Positions 8,869 to 18,475 of a stretch of DNA of 64,000 bases are shown here, piece after piece. The DNA is from Bacteroidota bacterium (lineage in GTDB: Bacteria > Bacteroidota > Bacteroidia > NS11-12g > UBA9320): the NCBI GenBank assembly GCA_016124755.1, contig WGNA01000008.1, positions 124,001-188,000 of the forward strand. The letters run 5' to 3'. A program made the translations under genes and the position numbers. Each line of letters starts with the position of its first letter. The stretch's first letter is position 1. The notes under the pieces are model-generated. The model ran no database searches, was not told the origin of the DNA, and was given only the letters and a program-made list of their open reading frames with translations.

Positions 8869-9252
8869 CTATTTTATTTTAAATAAGAAAGAACAGATGA
8901 AACAACACTTTCGATAAATACCAACCAAGGACCAGGGTTTCCACCTCAGCCTTCTTCTATTGTTTGTAAACAAGATGATCCTTCCTCTGTCCCACCACAT
9001 GGCGACAATTGGTGTATCATTTTGCAAATACCCTAAATACGGATTACCCACTGATGTTTGAATTGCGCTATAATTTGAGTCGCTCTCCCCACTCATTGAT
9101 TTAACATTCGGATTATAATCTTTACTCTTATTATTGAACGCGGTTTCGTCTTGAGAACAAGAATGAATTGCAATTGCGAGTACTAACACGCAAATTGCAC
9201 TAATAATTTTTTTGGTATAGAATTTCCGGTTTACTTCAAAAGTTGTTACCAA
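8869..9252 (-). CDS. Small lipoprotein, possibly frameshifted near its C-terminus
   Basis: A short basic start and hydrophobic segment end in a lipobox AIHSC at about residue 32; the mature part is Ser/Asn-rich. After residue about 83 (NDTPIVAM) the reading frame becomes oddly basic and Trp/Cys-rich (WWDRGRII, RKCCFICSF). In the next frame the same DNA reads CGGTEEGSSCLQTIEEG and then stops (8946-8948), a more natural ending with paired Cys and Gly-Gly. A single-base indel near 8999 would join the two. Small Cys-tailed lipoproteins often sit next to TlpA-like proteins in Bacteroidota. Whether the shift is genuine or a sequencing error cannot be told here. Confidence 0.6.
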   Translation of the reverse strand: MVTTFEVNRKFYTKKIISAICVLVLAIAIHSCSQDETAFNNKSKDYNPNVKSMSGESDSNYSAIQTSVGNPYLGYLQNDTPIVAMWWDRGRIILFTNNRRRLRWKPWSLVGIYRKCCFICSFLFKIK

Positions 9253-9409
9253 GCAAACCTATTGTATATGGAATCTTTTTTTGTCATATTGGTATCAAGA
9301 TCAAAATATTGGGAATTACTAGTTATTTGGATTCCCAATAGGGCAATTTCATTATCCGGTTATCTTAAATCTAATCCCTTATTTTCGTCTGCAATAAGCA
9401 ATTGATGAT

Positions 9410-9781
9410 ATGAAATTGGGAGCCTTTTCCATTAGTCTGAGTGTAAAAGACCTAAACGCATCCAAAACATTTTATGAGGAGTTAGGCTTTTTCGTTTTCG
9501 CCGGTGATCCGGATAAAAATTATCTCATTATGAAGAATGAGAATTCGCTGATTGGTTTGTTTCAGGGAATGTTTGAGGGAAATATTCTGACCTTCAACCC
9601 GGGTTGGGATGAAAACGCTCAGAACCTTGAACATTTTGATGATGTTCGGGAAATACAAAAACACCTGAAAAATAAAAACATCAACCTGATTTCGGAAGCA
9701 GATGAATCCTCCAACGGCCCGGCCAGTATCATGCTCACCGATCCGGATGGTAATATGATTTTGTTGGATCAACACAGATGA
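9410..9781 (+). CDS. VOC-family (glyoxalase/bleomycin-resistance-like) protein
   Basis: The 123-aa single VOC domain is built from two βαβββ halves. The N-terminal half is FSISLSVKDLNASKTFYEELGF and the C-terminal half ends ASIMLTDPDGNMILLDQH, with the typical DPDGN turn. Usual length for a one-domain member, which normally dimerises around a metal. The substrate cannot be predicted. TATTTTCG at 9380-9387, about 23 bases before the ATG, may be the -7 element. The stop codon is followed directly by a GAGCGAAAG-rich low-complexity stretch. Confidence 0.88.
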   Translation: MKLGAFSISLSVKDLNASKTFYEELGFFVFAGDPDKNYLIMKNENSLIGLFQGMFEGNILTFNPGWDENAQNLEHFDDVREIQKHLKNKNINLISEADESSNGPASIMLTDPDGNMILLDQHR

Positions 9782-10136
9782 GATGGAATGAGGAAAGAGC
9801 GAAGGATGGAAGAGCGAAAGAACTAATGAGCAGCAGAGCGAAAGAGCGATACTCCTTCACCTTGAAGTTTTTACTTTCGCCGGAGCTTGCTCTTACGCCG
9901 TAGCTTGAGCGAAAGGTGCACAGCGAAGGAGCACAGTGAAGGAGTACGACGAGAGTATAGCCGATATTCAATCTGGCATTTGTTGTTTAGATAAAATTAA
10001 ACCGCGAAACTTTGCGACAAACTTTGCGTGACTTTGCGGTTGAATGCAAATACAAAAAGCGACAGCTGAAATAATGTGTATAACTGCCGGTAGCGATCCG
10101 GTTACCTGAAATAATAGAATTTAATTAAACAACTCA
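9782..10136. other. Intergenic low-complexity region with GAGCGAAAG motifs
   Basis: No gene. Bases 9790-9850 repeat AGAGCGAAAGAGCG-like words, the reverse complement of the CGCTCTTTCGCTCT part of the array at 20231-21685. Bases 10003-10043 hold ACTTTGCG words in three imperfect copies (CGCGAAACTTTGCG, AACTTTGCG, GACTTTGCGGTT). The same word recurs near 55530. These look like pieces of dispersed intergenic repeats. Confidence 0.5.
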
Positions 10137-10577
10137 GTGATAACAACCAATCTCAACACCTACAAAGCCATAATTAAAGCACCGATGGAAAAAGTATGGC
10201 ATGCCTTAACCGATCGTGAAACGGTTAAACAATATTTTTTCGGAACTCATCAGCAAAGCACTTATAAAGTCGGAGATCCGATTACGTGGGATGGCGAATT
10301 CGACGGAAAAAAATACCATGATCAGGGCGTAATTCTCGAATCCGATGCTCCGAATGTTCTGGCCTACTCGTATTTGAGTTCGTGGAGTGGGAGGGAAGAT
10401 AAAGATGAGAATTATTTGTATGTGAAATACGAATTGAAGGTAGCGGTAACAGAAACGGTAACAGAAACAGTAACGGAGTTGACAGTTACTTTTTCAAGTT
10501 ACGATGAAGAGGGCGCCAAACATTCGGAAGGAAGCTGGAAAATGTTAATCGACGAGATGCGTAAGCTGATTGAATAA
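10137..10577 (+). CDS. SRPBCC/AHSA1-family protein with repeat-derived insertion
   Basis: The 146-aa protein begins at a GTG. It has the START-like fold of activator-of-Hsp90-ATPase homologues: YKAIIKAPMEKVWHALTDRE, then YFFG, WDGEFDGKKYHDQG and a closing HSEGSWKMLIDEMRKLIE helix. The family binds small hydrophobic ligands; the ligand is unknown. Residues about 104-114 are VTETVTETVTE, coded by an almost perfect 12-bp repeat (10446-10475) not normally present in the family. The same word occurs in the intergenic array near 20.8 kb, so the loop looks like an in-frame expansion between two strands. Confidence 0.85.
   Translation: MITTNLNTYKAIIKAPMEKVWHALTDRETVKQYFFGTHQQSTYKVGDPITWDGEFDGKKYHDQGVILESDAPNVLAYSYLSSWSGREDKDENYLYVKYELKVAVTETVTETVTELTVTFSSYDEEGAKHSEGSWKMLIDEMRKLIE
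10446..10475 (+). repeat. In-frame GTAACAGAAACG tandem repeat inside the SRPBCC gene
   Basis: Two 12-bp units, GTAACAGAAACG and GTAACAGAAACA, are followed by a partial GTAACG. The reverse complement (CGTTTCTGTTAC) appears in the tandem array at about 20801-20840. The unit length keeps the coding frame and adds VTE triplets. Confidence 0.8.
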
Positions 10578-10820
10578 AGAATCAGACTACCATTTGCTGG
10601 TTTCACAAAACGACACAAACCTCTTCATTCAATAGATAAAACTGCGCACTCCCTTCAAATGCCTAAAAGACCACAGCTTTTTAATTTTTAGCTCAACAAT
10701 TTGGAATGCCGGAAATTACCGCGCCTCTGCGTGAGAACTAACGGTATATTTTCTAATTTATACGGATTACGCCGAATAATGGTTTTTCCGTTCAACATTA
10801 ATATTCAAAGAGCTTCGTCT

Positions 10821-10875
10821 GCAATTCTCTCATTCTCCAATTCCCCAATTTATGCTGACAATGCCGAACCCGGTA
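10821..10875 (-). repeat. Inverted copy of the repeat family at 58331-58620
   Basis: The reverse complement contains CGGGTTCGGCATTGTCAGCATAAA followed by TTGGGGAATTGGAGAAT, as at 58331-58353 and 58409-58455 on the plus strand. It lies in the 343-bp gap between the SRPBCC gene and a convergent gene. Nothing else is supported in 10578-10920; a 71-aa open frame at 10701 looks like chance. Confidence 0.65.
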
Positions 10876-10920
10876 ATAAGTTGTTACACGTAATTTTCAA
10901 AGTCATTCGTCAGTAATTCC

Positions 10921-12021
10921 TTAATGCTTTGCTGTTACGTAGCTTGCTTCTGAAAGATATTGTACTTTTTCCTTTCCGTCACTCGACTTCATTTTGATCA
11001 ACAAACCGTTATCGCCATACACGTAATCAATAATCCAATTTGATTTCAATTTTCCACTGCCGTTATACCAGGAATATTTACGGGATAGAATTTGCCCTGC
11101 TTCGTTAAATTCCTCATGATTTTGACGATTTTTCTTGCCATCTGAGTAATTGGTTGACGATGATGAAATCAAAATTGTGTCTGACACGAATATCTTAGTC
11201 CACTCAACGACCAACTGTTCTTCAACTCCTTTGAAATATTTAAATGAAATAATTTTATCCACTTTATTATATACATAAATGGATTTTGTAATTTTCCCTT
11301 TTTCATCAGTTGATTGCCAAACCGAAGTTGTGGTTCCATCCGGATTCTCGGTCTTTTTCAGACAAACAGTGGAAGTGTCTTTATGCCTTGCAATCTCTTT
11401 CCCTTCCTCACTGCATGCATAGCTCCACACATATTTTTCCTTTCCCTTTCGATTAAAATAGCGCGTTGTTTTTCTGTCTCCATTAGGATAATACTCGTAA
11501 ACATAATAGCTCTTGAATTTGCCATTTATATATGTCGAATATTTGATAATAGCGCTGTCGTTGAATTCTGAAACGGAACTATAGGTTCGATTTTTTATTC
11601 TATTGGAATATTGAATTCTATGTCCGGCCTCATCGTATTTGGCGGAATAAAACAGAAGAGTATCTCCTTTAGAATTTATCTGATATCGTTGAACCACTTT
11701 TAACTGATCGTCATAAACAAAATGATCATCCTTTTTAATTTTATTTTTGGCGTTATAGGTTACAATGCGCACAGGAACTCCTTGTTGATTGAAATAATAC
11801 CGGGATTTCGTTGTAGATTTAACCTTGTCCTTTTTAACTTTCGTGTAGCGTAAATCCAAGGATTCCACGGAGTTTTTTTTGATTAATTCCTTTAAGTATT
11901 TGTTGTCATCAAAACCGAGGTCTAATCTGATTTTGCCATCATCACCAATATAATATTGCGCCCTGGCAACACCGGCGGAAAGAAAAAGAAGCAGCAGCGG
12001 GATTTTAAAAAACGTTTTCAT
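10921..12021 (-). CDS. Exported protein with YD-repeat-like strands
   Basis: A cleavable signal peptide (PLLLLFLSAGVARAQ) is followed by about 340 residues of repeated strand-turn units rich in Tyr, Asp and Gly: YYFNQQGVPVRIVTYN, FVYDDQLKVVQRYQIN, KYDEAGHRIQYSN, EYYPNGDRKTTRYFNRKGK. This resembles YD/RHS-type β-units or MORN-like toxin_dehydrogenase-free proteins of Bacteroidota. No membrane anchor or sorting tail is visible, so it is likely periplasmic. Function unknown. It stands alone, convergent with the SRPBCC gene and divergent from the barrel gene at 12173. Confidence 0.75.
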   Translation of the reverse strand: MKTFFKIPLLLLFLSAGVARAQYYIGDDGKIRLDLGFDDNKYLKELIKKNSVESLDLRYTKVKKDKVKSTTKSRYYFNQQGVPVRIVTYNAKNKIKKDDHFVYDDQLKVVQRYQINSKGDTLLFYSAKYDEAGHRIQYSNRIKNRTYSSVSEFNDSAIIKYSTYINGKFKSYYVYEYYPNGDRKTTRYFNRKGKEKYVWSYACSEEGKEIARHKDTSTVCLKKTENPDGTTTSVWQSTDEKGKITKSIYVYNKVDKIISFKYFKGVEEQLVVEWTKIFVSDTILISSSSTNYSDGKKNRQNHEEFNEAGQILSRKYSWYNGSGKLKSNWIIDYVYGDNGLLIKMKSSDGKEKVQYLSEASYVTAKH

Positions 12022-12172
12022 AGATAACAGACGGTTTGTTTATTCTTAGGGTTGGTGAAGTTCTGCAAAAACCTCCGAAGTACAAAATCGTTTTTTGAAT
12101 CTGCAAGACCGGCAAATCAAATCTGCAAAGAACCAATCCATATATTTGCTCAAAGCCACTCAATATTTTAAT

Positions 12173-13015
12173 ATGCCGGTAAATATGTCGGGTATAAATC
12201 TACCCCGGATTGCTTTCGTTCTGCTCCTTTTAAATTGTTCGGTTCCGCAGAGTCATGCGATTAAAATTCCTAAAGTTGAATCGCGATGGAATCTCGGTTT
12301 GAATCAGGGAGGAGTGGTGAATCTTCCCGGAAAATCACGAACCGATAACTCTATTTCACAGAAACCTTTTGCCGATTATTTCATTTCTGTTGAACTTGGT
12401 TACCGTGTTAACAACCGTATTTCTCTGTCTTTTTCGCACACCCGATACAGCTACACGAACAGCGTTTATGTGGAAGACAAAGAATTATACGCACATCGTG
12501 AAGCCGGCTATATTTACGGACAAGGCACGGCGTTCGGCGGAACTTATTCTGTATTTTATCAATGGCCGGTTAAAGCGTATTACCGGCTGAACGATCCGGA
12601 TAAAAAATTCTGTTTTCGCACCTATCCGCTCATCGGTCTTGCCTTTTCAAAATCCGGAGGAAGTCAGTTTAGCAGTTATGGCCAATACGAGGAAGTGCGC
12701 GGAGGTGATTCGGTAAGCGTTGCATACACTCATTCTTATGCAAGACCATACACAACTGCTTTGGTCTTCGGAGCAGGATTGCAATTCTCCTATCCGGTGA
12801 AGAGATGGACCTTTTCCGGTTTATTAGAATTTAATCGAACCAACCGAATCTGGACATCAACCAAAATGACGTATTACCGCTATTCGCAGGCGTTCGGAAC
12901 TTTTTATGAAAGCAATATTTTTGATTCTAAAGGTGGTTGTATTCTTTTTGGTTTCGGCATAAGGTATCAATTCAGAAAGAAAGTGGAACAACTTATTCGG
13001 AAGGACAAATCGTAA
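12173..13015 (+). CDS. Exported outer-membrane-barrel-like protein
   Basis: I chose ATG at 12173 (12185 is also possible) because the signal peptide LPRIAFVLLLLNCSVPQSHA begins there; an upstream TTG at 12095 would add an implausible leader. The mature part alternates aromatic and polar residues in amphipathic strands (ISVELGYRVNNRISLSFSHT, YTTALVFGAGLQFSYP, ILFGFGIRYQF), as in 8- to 12-stranded outer-membrane β-barrels. It ends RYQFRKKVEQ rather than in a terminal Phe. Probable small outer-membrane barrel or a soluble relative. Ligand unknown. Confidence 0.75.
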   Translation: MPVNMSGINLPRIAFVLLLLNCSVPQSHAIKIPKVESRWNLGLNQGGVVNLPGKSRTDNSISQKPFADYFISVELGYRVNNRISLSFSHTRYSYTNSVYVEDKELYAHREAGYIYGQGTAFGGTYSVFYQWPVKAYYRLNDPDKKFCFRTYPLIGLAFSKSGGSQFSSYGQYEEVRGGDSVSVAYTHSYARPYTTALVFGAGLQFSYPVKRWTFSGLLEFNRTNRIWTSTKMTYYRYSQAFGTFYESNIFDSKGGCILFGFGIRYQFRKKVEQLIRKDKS

Positions 13016-13121
13016 CTTTCAATAAAAATGTTTACACTCGGGCAACCAAATAATAATGACGGGCATCATGCTTATTGTAAGACTGAATTGTTAAATTTGG
13101 CAAGCCTCACAAACCTATTGA

Positions 13122-16100
13122 ATGAAGCGCAACCAAACGATCTTCCACTGTTTGAGAACAACCGCAGCATTGCTGGTGTTTGGTGCTATTCCCTTTATTT
13201 CTCTTGCTCAACCTACTGCCCGGTTTAGTGCAGATACAACAAAAGGATGTGCTCCTGTTACGATTCATTTCAAAGATCAAAGCACCGGTTCCGGACTCCA
13301 CTACCTGTGGATTTTTGGAAACGGAAATGTGAGTACACTACCCAACCCACAGGCGATTTATTACCTGCCTGGCAGATACGATGTGTCGCTCACCATTACC
13401 GATTCAGCAGGAAAACAAAGCACTAAAACCATTTCGCAATACATTCAGGTTTTTAAAAATCCGGTGGCAGATTTTACCGGTGATCCGTTGTCGGGCTGTA
13501 TTCCACTCACCACTACCTTTAAAAATTTATCTAAACCCGGAGACGGAAAAGTCACTGATTTTATTTGGGATTTCGGCGATGGTAACACTAAAAAGGATTC
13601 CATCGGCAAACACACATACACTACTCAGGGAAAGTTTAATGTTTCGCTGGTGGTTACGGATATTAATAAGTGCAAAGACAAAAAATTTATTCCGTTATAC
13701 ATTGAGGTTTTACCAAGTCCCGACCCGCAAATTTCTGCCGATAAAAAATTCGATTGCGAACCTCCGTTAACCGTTCAGTTTACCAACAACACACCCGGTC
13801 TGCAATCTTCCGATACGTATGAATGGAATTTCGGAGACGGCAGTAAATCCACTTCCAAAGATCCGAGTCATACCTACACACAGAAAGGAAAGTTTGATGT
13901 TTCCTTGCGTGTAACCAAGGCCAACGGTTGTACGATGGAAAAAATCTTTCCGGGCTACATTATTATTGATGATTTAAAACCAGATTTCGTCGCTAACAAA
14001 ACCAAAGCGTGTGCACCTTCCGAAATTAAATTCACTAACACGACTCAACCAACCCGTGACGGAGTGGATTTTAAATGGACATTCGGAGACGGTGGTGTTG
14101 CTCATACACCAGACGACGCCTATCACAAATACACGGCAGCCGGTAAATACGATGTTACATTAGAAGTCTCCTATAACGGTAAATGCAAAACCAGTATAAC
14201 AAAACCGGCTTATATCGAAATTCAGGACGCACCCGATGCTTCTTTTACTATGAGCGATTCCATTGCCTGTAAGGTACCGGCGTCTACACTACTCACAAAC
14301 ACTTCAAAAAATTATTCTGAATTTCAATGGTTGATCAACGGGCAAAAAGGGCTCGATCAGTCAACTCTTTATCAGACATTTTACAAAGAGGATGATTACG
14401 AAATAAAACTCATTACCAAGAATTTTCTGGGGTGCACCGACACGGCCGTTAAAGTTTTTAAAATTGAAAAACCGGAATTAGAATTAATGCCGTCCACCAC
14501 AAATGGATGTGCACCGACTCCCATATCTTTCAAGACTAAAATTGAAACTTTCGACGAGGTTACCGATTACGACTGGGTTTTTGAAAAGGGAAAACACGAA
14601 CAAACCACAACGGAATCCACATCTCATACATTTCAGAATGCAGGAACCTATCAGGTAATATTGAACATTACAACTAAATCCGGTTGTAAGGCATCCGACA
14701 CAGTTGATATTCATATCGGTTTAAAAACCAATCCGTCTTTCGCCGAGGGAAAAGATACCTTGTGTAATAATGAGAAAATTACTTTTCAGAATACCACAAA
14801 TTCTAATGGAGTGCCTGTTGATTCGTGGCAATGGAAACTTGCAACAGACGACAATATTGGGACTTTCTCCACTGAAGTAAACGGTGAATTAAAAACGAAA
14901 CACAAACCCGGCACCTACAGCTTGATGCTCATTAGTGAAAACAACGGCTGTTTTGATACAATTACCGAAGCCGACAAAATCACGATTCTGGCACCACTTG
15001 CAGATTTTGAAACGGGAGGAATGGGGTCGTGTAATGCAGATACTCTTTTGCGAATAAATTCAACTTTGGGTGCCGATAGTTTTGTTTGGAATATTTATTA
15101 CCCGAATGGAATCAGACGGGAACAAAGCTGGGAGCAACAGTTGAGATTTACCCGGGATTACATGAACAATGTGCTGGAATTACTCGCCTTTAACAGCAAA
15201 ACGGGTTGCGAAGATTCGAAAAAGGATACACTCAAATTTCCGGAAATAACCACAAGGGCTTCAATTGCCCGAACAGGAAGTTTGTGCGCTCCATCCAGTT
15301 TTACTTTCACTGCCAAAGATGCCGACAACGTGCAGATTTATACATGGTATACGGAGGACGATTCGCTGATTGGTCCGCAGCAAATAATTGATTATCCGGC
15401 ACCGGGCGATTATTCCATTTTATTAAAGGTGGAAAATCCTTCTAATGGTTGTGTCGATTCTTTGCGAACTTCTTTTACGGTTACGGGGCCGGAAGTATCA
15501 GGCGAACTTTCGGGCAAAGAAGGATGTGCGCCGCTGAACATAAAACTTCAATGCAACAGCGATCCGAAGAATTATAAGGAGTTGTACTGGCTGATTGACA
15601 CAACCAAAATTCCGGTTAAAAATATCGGAACTATTAATTATACATTGCTGAAGCCGGGACCGGAATCCGATGGTTCGTATAAAATTAAATTAATCGGAAA
15701 AGATTCGAATGGATGCGCCGGGTATCAGGTATTCCCGATTAAGGTGAAAGGAGTAATCGGAGCGGATATTAAAATACGACGAATCACAAACTGCTCCGGA
15801 AGACATTTCATTTTTGAAGCAGTTACACCCGGATTTGACCCGGATAAACTGGGAATCGAATGGGATTTTGGTGATGGAACCACTTCTACCGAACCCATTA
15901 AAAACAAAGATTACGATGCCGACGGGAAATACAATCTGGTTTTAAAAATTACGAATCCGGCAACGGGCTGTGTCACACAGATCGATAAATTAATAGACAT
16001 TGACAAAGAAAAACTGATTCCGAAATTCACGGCCGACAGTCTTAAAACCGAGTGTCCGCCACTGTTTGTTAAGTTCAGGGATTTGTCGACCACAGCGCCG

Positions 16101-18428
16101 GGAAGGTATGTAACCAAATGGCTGTGGGATTTTGGAGATGGAAGCACATCGTCGGAAAAAGATCCTTCGAAACTGTATTTGTTCCCGGGCAACTATACGG
16201 TTACCTTAAAAGTTGAAGATGAAAATCATTGCCGGGATTCCATTGTTTTTAAAGATTTTGTTCTGGTTTCAGGGCCGCAGGGTGGATTTAATTTCGATAA
16301 GAAAACCGGCTGCGCTCCATTGGAAGTGAAATTTACCGGTTGGGCGAAAGATGCGGTGAAAACCGAATTTGACATGGGCGACGGAACGGTTTACAAAGAC
16401 GTTCTGAATTTCACGCACATCTATAAGCTGCCCGGACGATACATTCCCGTTCTCGTTTTAACGGATTCATTCGGTTGCACGTTTACTCACCCACCGATCG
16501 ATACCATTTTTGTTTTTGATCACCCGAAACCCAGATTCAATACTGTCGGGGTTTGTATGGGAAATCCGATAAGCTTTACTCCGGTGAATGGAGAAAACGA
16601 CGGTAAAATCGAACATTACGAATGGGAGTTTACGCAGGATAAACATATACAGACATCCACGGAAACAAATCCGGTAATTACGTTTAACGGATACGAAATG
16701 CCGCTCATCAAACTTACCACAACTAATGAAGCGGGATGCACCGGAACGTATGAAGGGCCGGCAGAATTATCCAGACTAAAAGCGGATTTTGAAACAACCG
16801 GCAAGTTTAATTGTGTGGGGAATGAAATTAAACTCAGCAGTTCAACAACCAGCGATACATCGATTGAAATCTACCACTGGATAATTGGTGACGATCATTT
16901 TTATACACCGGATGTGGTTTTCCATGCCGACACCATCGGGCCAAAACAAATCAGACTGATGGTTTCTAATTCGATGGGTTGCCACGATACAATTGAAAGC
17001 GAAAAACTCATTATCGGTGATACGATTCCTCCGCTCAATGTTGAGATTTTGCGGGTTACTGTAAATGATGATTACACGGTTCAATTAGATTTAAAACCGA
17101 GTCCGGCAGCCGATTTTAATTCATACGAAATTTTTAAGGAACAGGAATCCGGATACCGGAAATTGTGGAGTGTGGAAGACCGGAAAAAAATCAGCTATCT
17201 CGAAAATAGCAACAACACTCTCGAAGAAGTGTATTGTTATAAGGCGTTGCAAACGAATGCCTGCGGACTCTTATCCGATTCGATGCAAGCGATAAAGCAT
17301 TGCACAGTTGAATCTAAAGCGAAAGGCGAGGTGAACCGTGCGGTAGTTTCCTGGAATACATACAGCGGATGGCAAAATATTTCGGGATACGATGTTCTTC
17401 GGGAGGATCTGGATGAGCCGGGATCGTTTTTCAAAATCGGATCAACATCGGCAGATGAAACAGAATTTATCGATTCCAATATCGTTTGTCGCGTTGAGCA
17501 TACCTATAAAATAAAAGCAATAGAAAGTGCGGGTAATTTGCAGATTTCCTTTAGTGATACATGTAAGGCCCGACCGATCTGGAAGGTAAAACCCGATCCG
17601 AATGAACTGATTCGCGCGACGGTCGAAAACGATAAATTTATTCGCATTGAATGGGATTCAAGTTATTACCCGAGAATTCCGATTGAAACGTATGTTTTGC
17701 AGCGATCCGACGACGGAGATTATTACCCGCTCACCTGGACATTTAACGCTGATAAATTTGATTTTGAAGATCACAAGGTAAAGGTGGATGATCAGTCTTA
17801 TTTCTACCGGACGTATGCAATTGACAAATGCCGCGACACCAGTGATATCTGGAATTTCGGAAAGACAATTCTGCTTCATGCCGATACTACTGCCGAACAA
17901 CGCCCGATGCTCACATGGAGTAAATATCAGGGATGGGATGCCGGAGTAGATTATTACCATGTTGAAATTAAAAATCCGGATGGCAGTTTTTCTTTTATCG
18001 GACAAACGGCGTCTACCGACACCATGCTGGTGGATATGATTACCAATTTAAATCAGCGTCCGAATTACTGTTATCGCATTGTGGGTTACCGGAATTACGT
18101 GGATGGAAAACCACAGGTGGTGAGCGTGAGTAATGAAGATTGCTCACCGGTTTATTCAAGATTGTATGTTCCGAATGCATTCACACCGAATTCGGATAAT
18201 ATTAACGAAGGATTCGGAACGCCCGGAATTTACATTCACGAATACCACATGTCGATTTATACTCGGTGGGGCGAAAAGATCTGGGAAACCTACAACATGG
18301 ATGAGAAGTGGGACGGAACCTACGATGGCAAACCTGCTCAAATGGATGTGTATGCCGTAATTGTTGAATCCATCGGTGTTGATCGCGTACGACGGGTTCA
18401 CTATGGAACGATTACGTTGTTGCGGTGA
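13122..18428 (+). CDS. Giant multi-PKD surface protein with T9SS type B sorting tail
   Basis: The 1768-aa protein has a signal peptide (TTAALLVFGAIPFISLAQ). It then carries a long series of PKD-type Ig-like domains, each with a GC.P Cys and a DFGDG-like turn: about residues 30-110, 115-195, 205-285, 290-370, and again about 890-1160 (DFGDGTTSTEP, DFGDGSTSSEK, FDMGDGTV). Between these lie divergent, Cys-bearing Ig-like units. FN3-like modules occupy about 1320-1670. The last about 90 residues (YVPNAFTPNSDNINEGF ... YTRWGEKIWE ... WDGTYDGKP ... VYAVIVE) are the gliding-motility-type (CHU_C) type B signal. It should be exported by T9SS and displayed on or released from the cell surface, possibly for adhesion. 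Confidence 0.95.
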   Translation: MKRNQTIFHCLRTTAALLVFGAIPFISLAQPTARFSADTTKGCAPVTIHFKDQSTGSGLHYLWIFGNGNVSTLPNPQAIYYLPGRYDVSLTITDSAGKQSTKTISQYIQVFKNPVADFTGDPLSGCIPLTTTFKNLSKPGDGKVTDFIWDFGDGNTKKDSIGKHTYTTQGKFNVSLVVTDINKCKDKKFIPLYIEVLPSPDPQISADKKFDCEPPLTVQFTNNTPGLQSSDTYEWNFGDGSKSTSKDPSHTYTQKGKFDVSLRVTKANGCTMEKIFPGYIIIDDLKPDFVANKTKACAPSEIKFTNTTQPTRDGVDFKWTFGDGGVAHTPDDAYHKYTAAGKYDVTLEVSYNGKCKTSITKPAYIEIQDAPDASFTMSDSIACKVPASTLLTNTSKNYSEFQWLINGQKGLDQSTLYQTFYKEDDYEIKLITKNFLGCTDTAVKVFKIEKPELELMPSTTNGCAPTPISFKTKIETFDEVTDYDWVFEKGKHEQTTTESTSHTFQNAGTYQVILNITTKSGCKASDTVDIHIGLKTNPSFAEGKDTLCNNEKITFQNTTNSNGVPVDSWQWKLATDDNIGTFSTEVNGELKTKHKPGTYSLMLISENNGCFDTITEADKITILAPLADFETGGMGSCNADTLLRINSTLGADSFVWNIYYPNGIRREQSWEQQLRFTRDYMNNVLELLAFNSKTGCEDSKKDTLKFPEITTRASIARTGSLCAPSSFTFTAKDADNVQIYTWYTEDDSLIGPQQIIDYPAPGDYSILLKVENPSNGCVDSLRTSFTVTGPEVSGELSGKEGCAPLNIKLQCNSDPKNYKELYWLIDTTKIPVKNIGTINYTLLKPGPESDGSYKIKLIGKDSNGCAGYQVFPIKVKGVIGADIKIRRITNCSGRHFIFEAVTPGFDPDKLGIEWDFGDGTTSTEPIKNKDYDADGKYNLVLKITNPATGCVTQIDKLIDIDKEKLIPKFTADSLKTECPPLFVKFRDLSTTAPGRYVTKWLWDFGDGSTSSEKDPSKLYLFPGNYTVTLKVEDENHCRDSIVFKDFVLVSGPQGGFNFDKKTGCAPLEVKFTGWAKDAVKTEFDMGDGTVYKDVLNFTHIYKLPGRYIPVLVLTDSFGCTFTHPPIDTIFVFDHPKPRFNTVGVCMGNPISFTPVNGENDGKIEHYEWEFTQDKHIQTSTETNPVITFNGYEMPLIKLTTTNEAGCTGTYEGPAELSRLKADFETTGKFNCVGNEIKLSSSTTSDTSIEIYHWIIGDDHFYTPDVVFHADTIGPKQIRLMVSNSMGCHDTIESEKLIIGDTIPPLNVEILRVTVNDDYTVQLDLKPSPAADFNSYEIFKEQESGYRKLWSVEDRKKISYLENSNNTLEEVYCYKALQTNACGLLSDSMQAIKHCTVESKAKGEVNRAVVSWNTYSGWQNISGYDVLREDLDEPGSFFKIGSTSADETEFIDSNIVCRVEHTYKIKAIESAGNLQISFSDTCKARPIWKVKPDPNELIRATVENDKFIRIEWDSSYYPRIPIETYVLQRSDDGDYYPLTWTFNADKFDFEDHKVKVDDQSYFYRTYAIDKCRDTSDIWNFGKTILLHADTTAEQRPMLTWSKYQGWDAGVDYYHVEIKNPDGSFSFIGQTASTDTMLVDMITNLNQRPNYCYRIVGYRNYVDGKPQVVSVSNEDCSPVYSRLYVPNAFTPNSDNINEGFGTPGIYIHEYHMSIYTRWGEKIWETYNMDEKWDGTYDGKPAQMDVYAVIVESIGVDRVRRVHYGTITLLR

Positions 18429-18475
18429 TTGGTTGGTAATAGTATTGACTTATTTCTTGCACAATAGAATATTTC

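Noticed and set aside
9482-9488. GTTAGGC words at 9480, 34450 and 58584 as more attC sites
   Set aside because: None has the partner RYYYAAC arm at a suitable distance; the first is inside a coding gene.
10701-10916. 71-aa open frame between the SRPBCC gene and its convergent neighbour
   Set aside because: It overlaps an inverted intergenic repeat (10821-10875) and has no recognisable features.
13028-13228. 66-aa open frame ahead of the PKD protein
   Set aside because: Most of it overlaps the start of the PKD gene in another frame and has no features.
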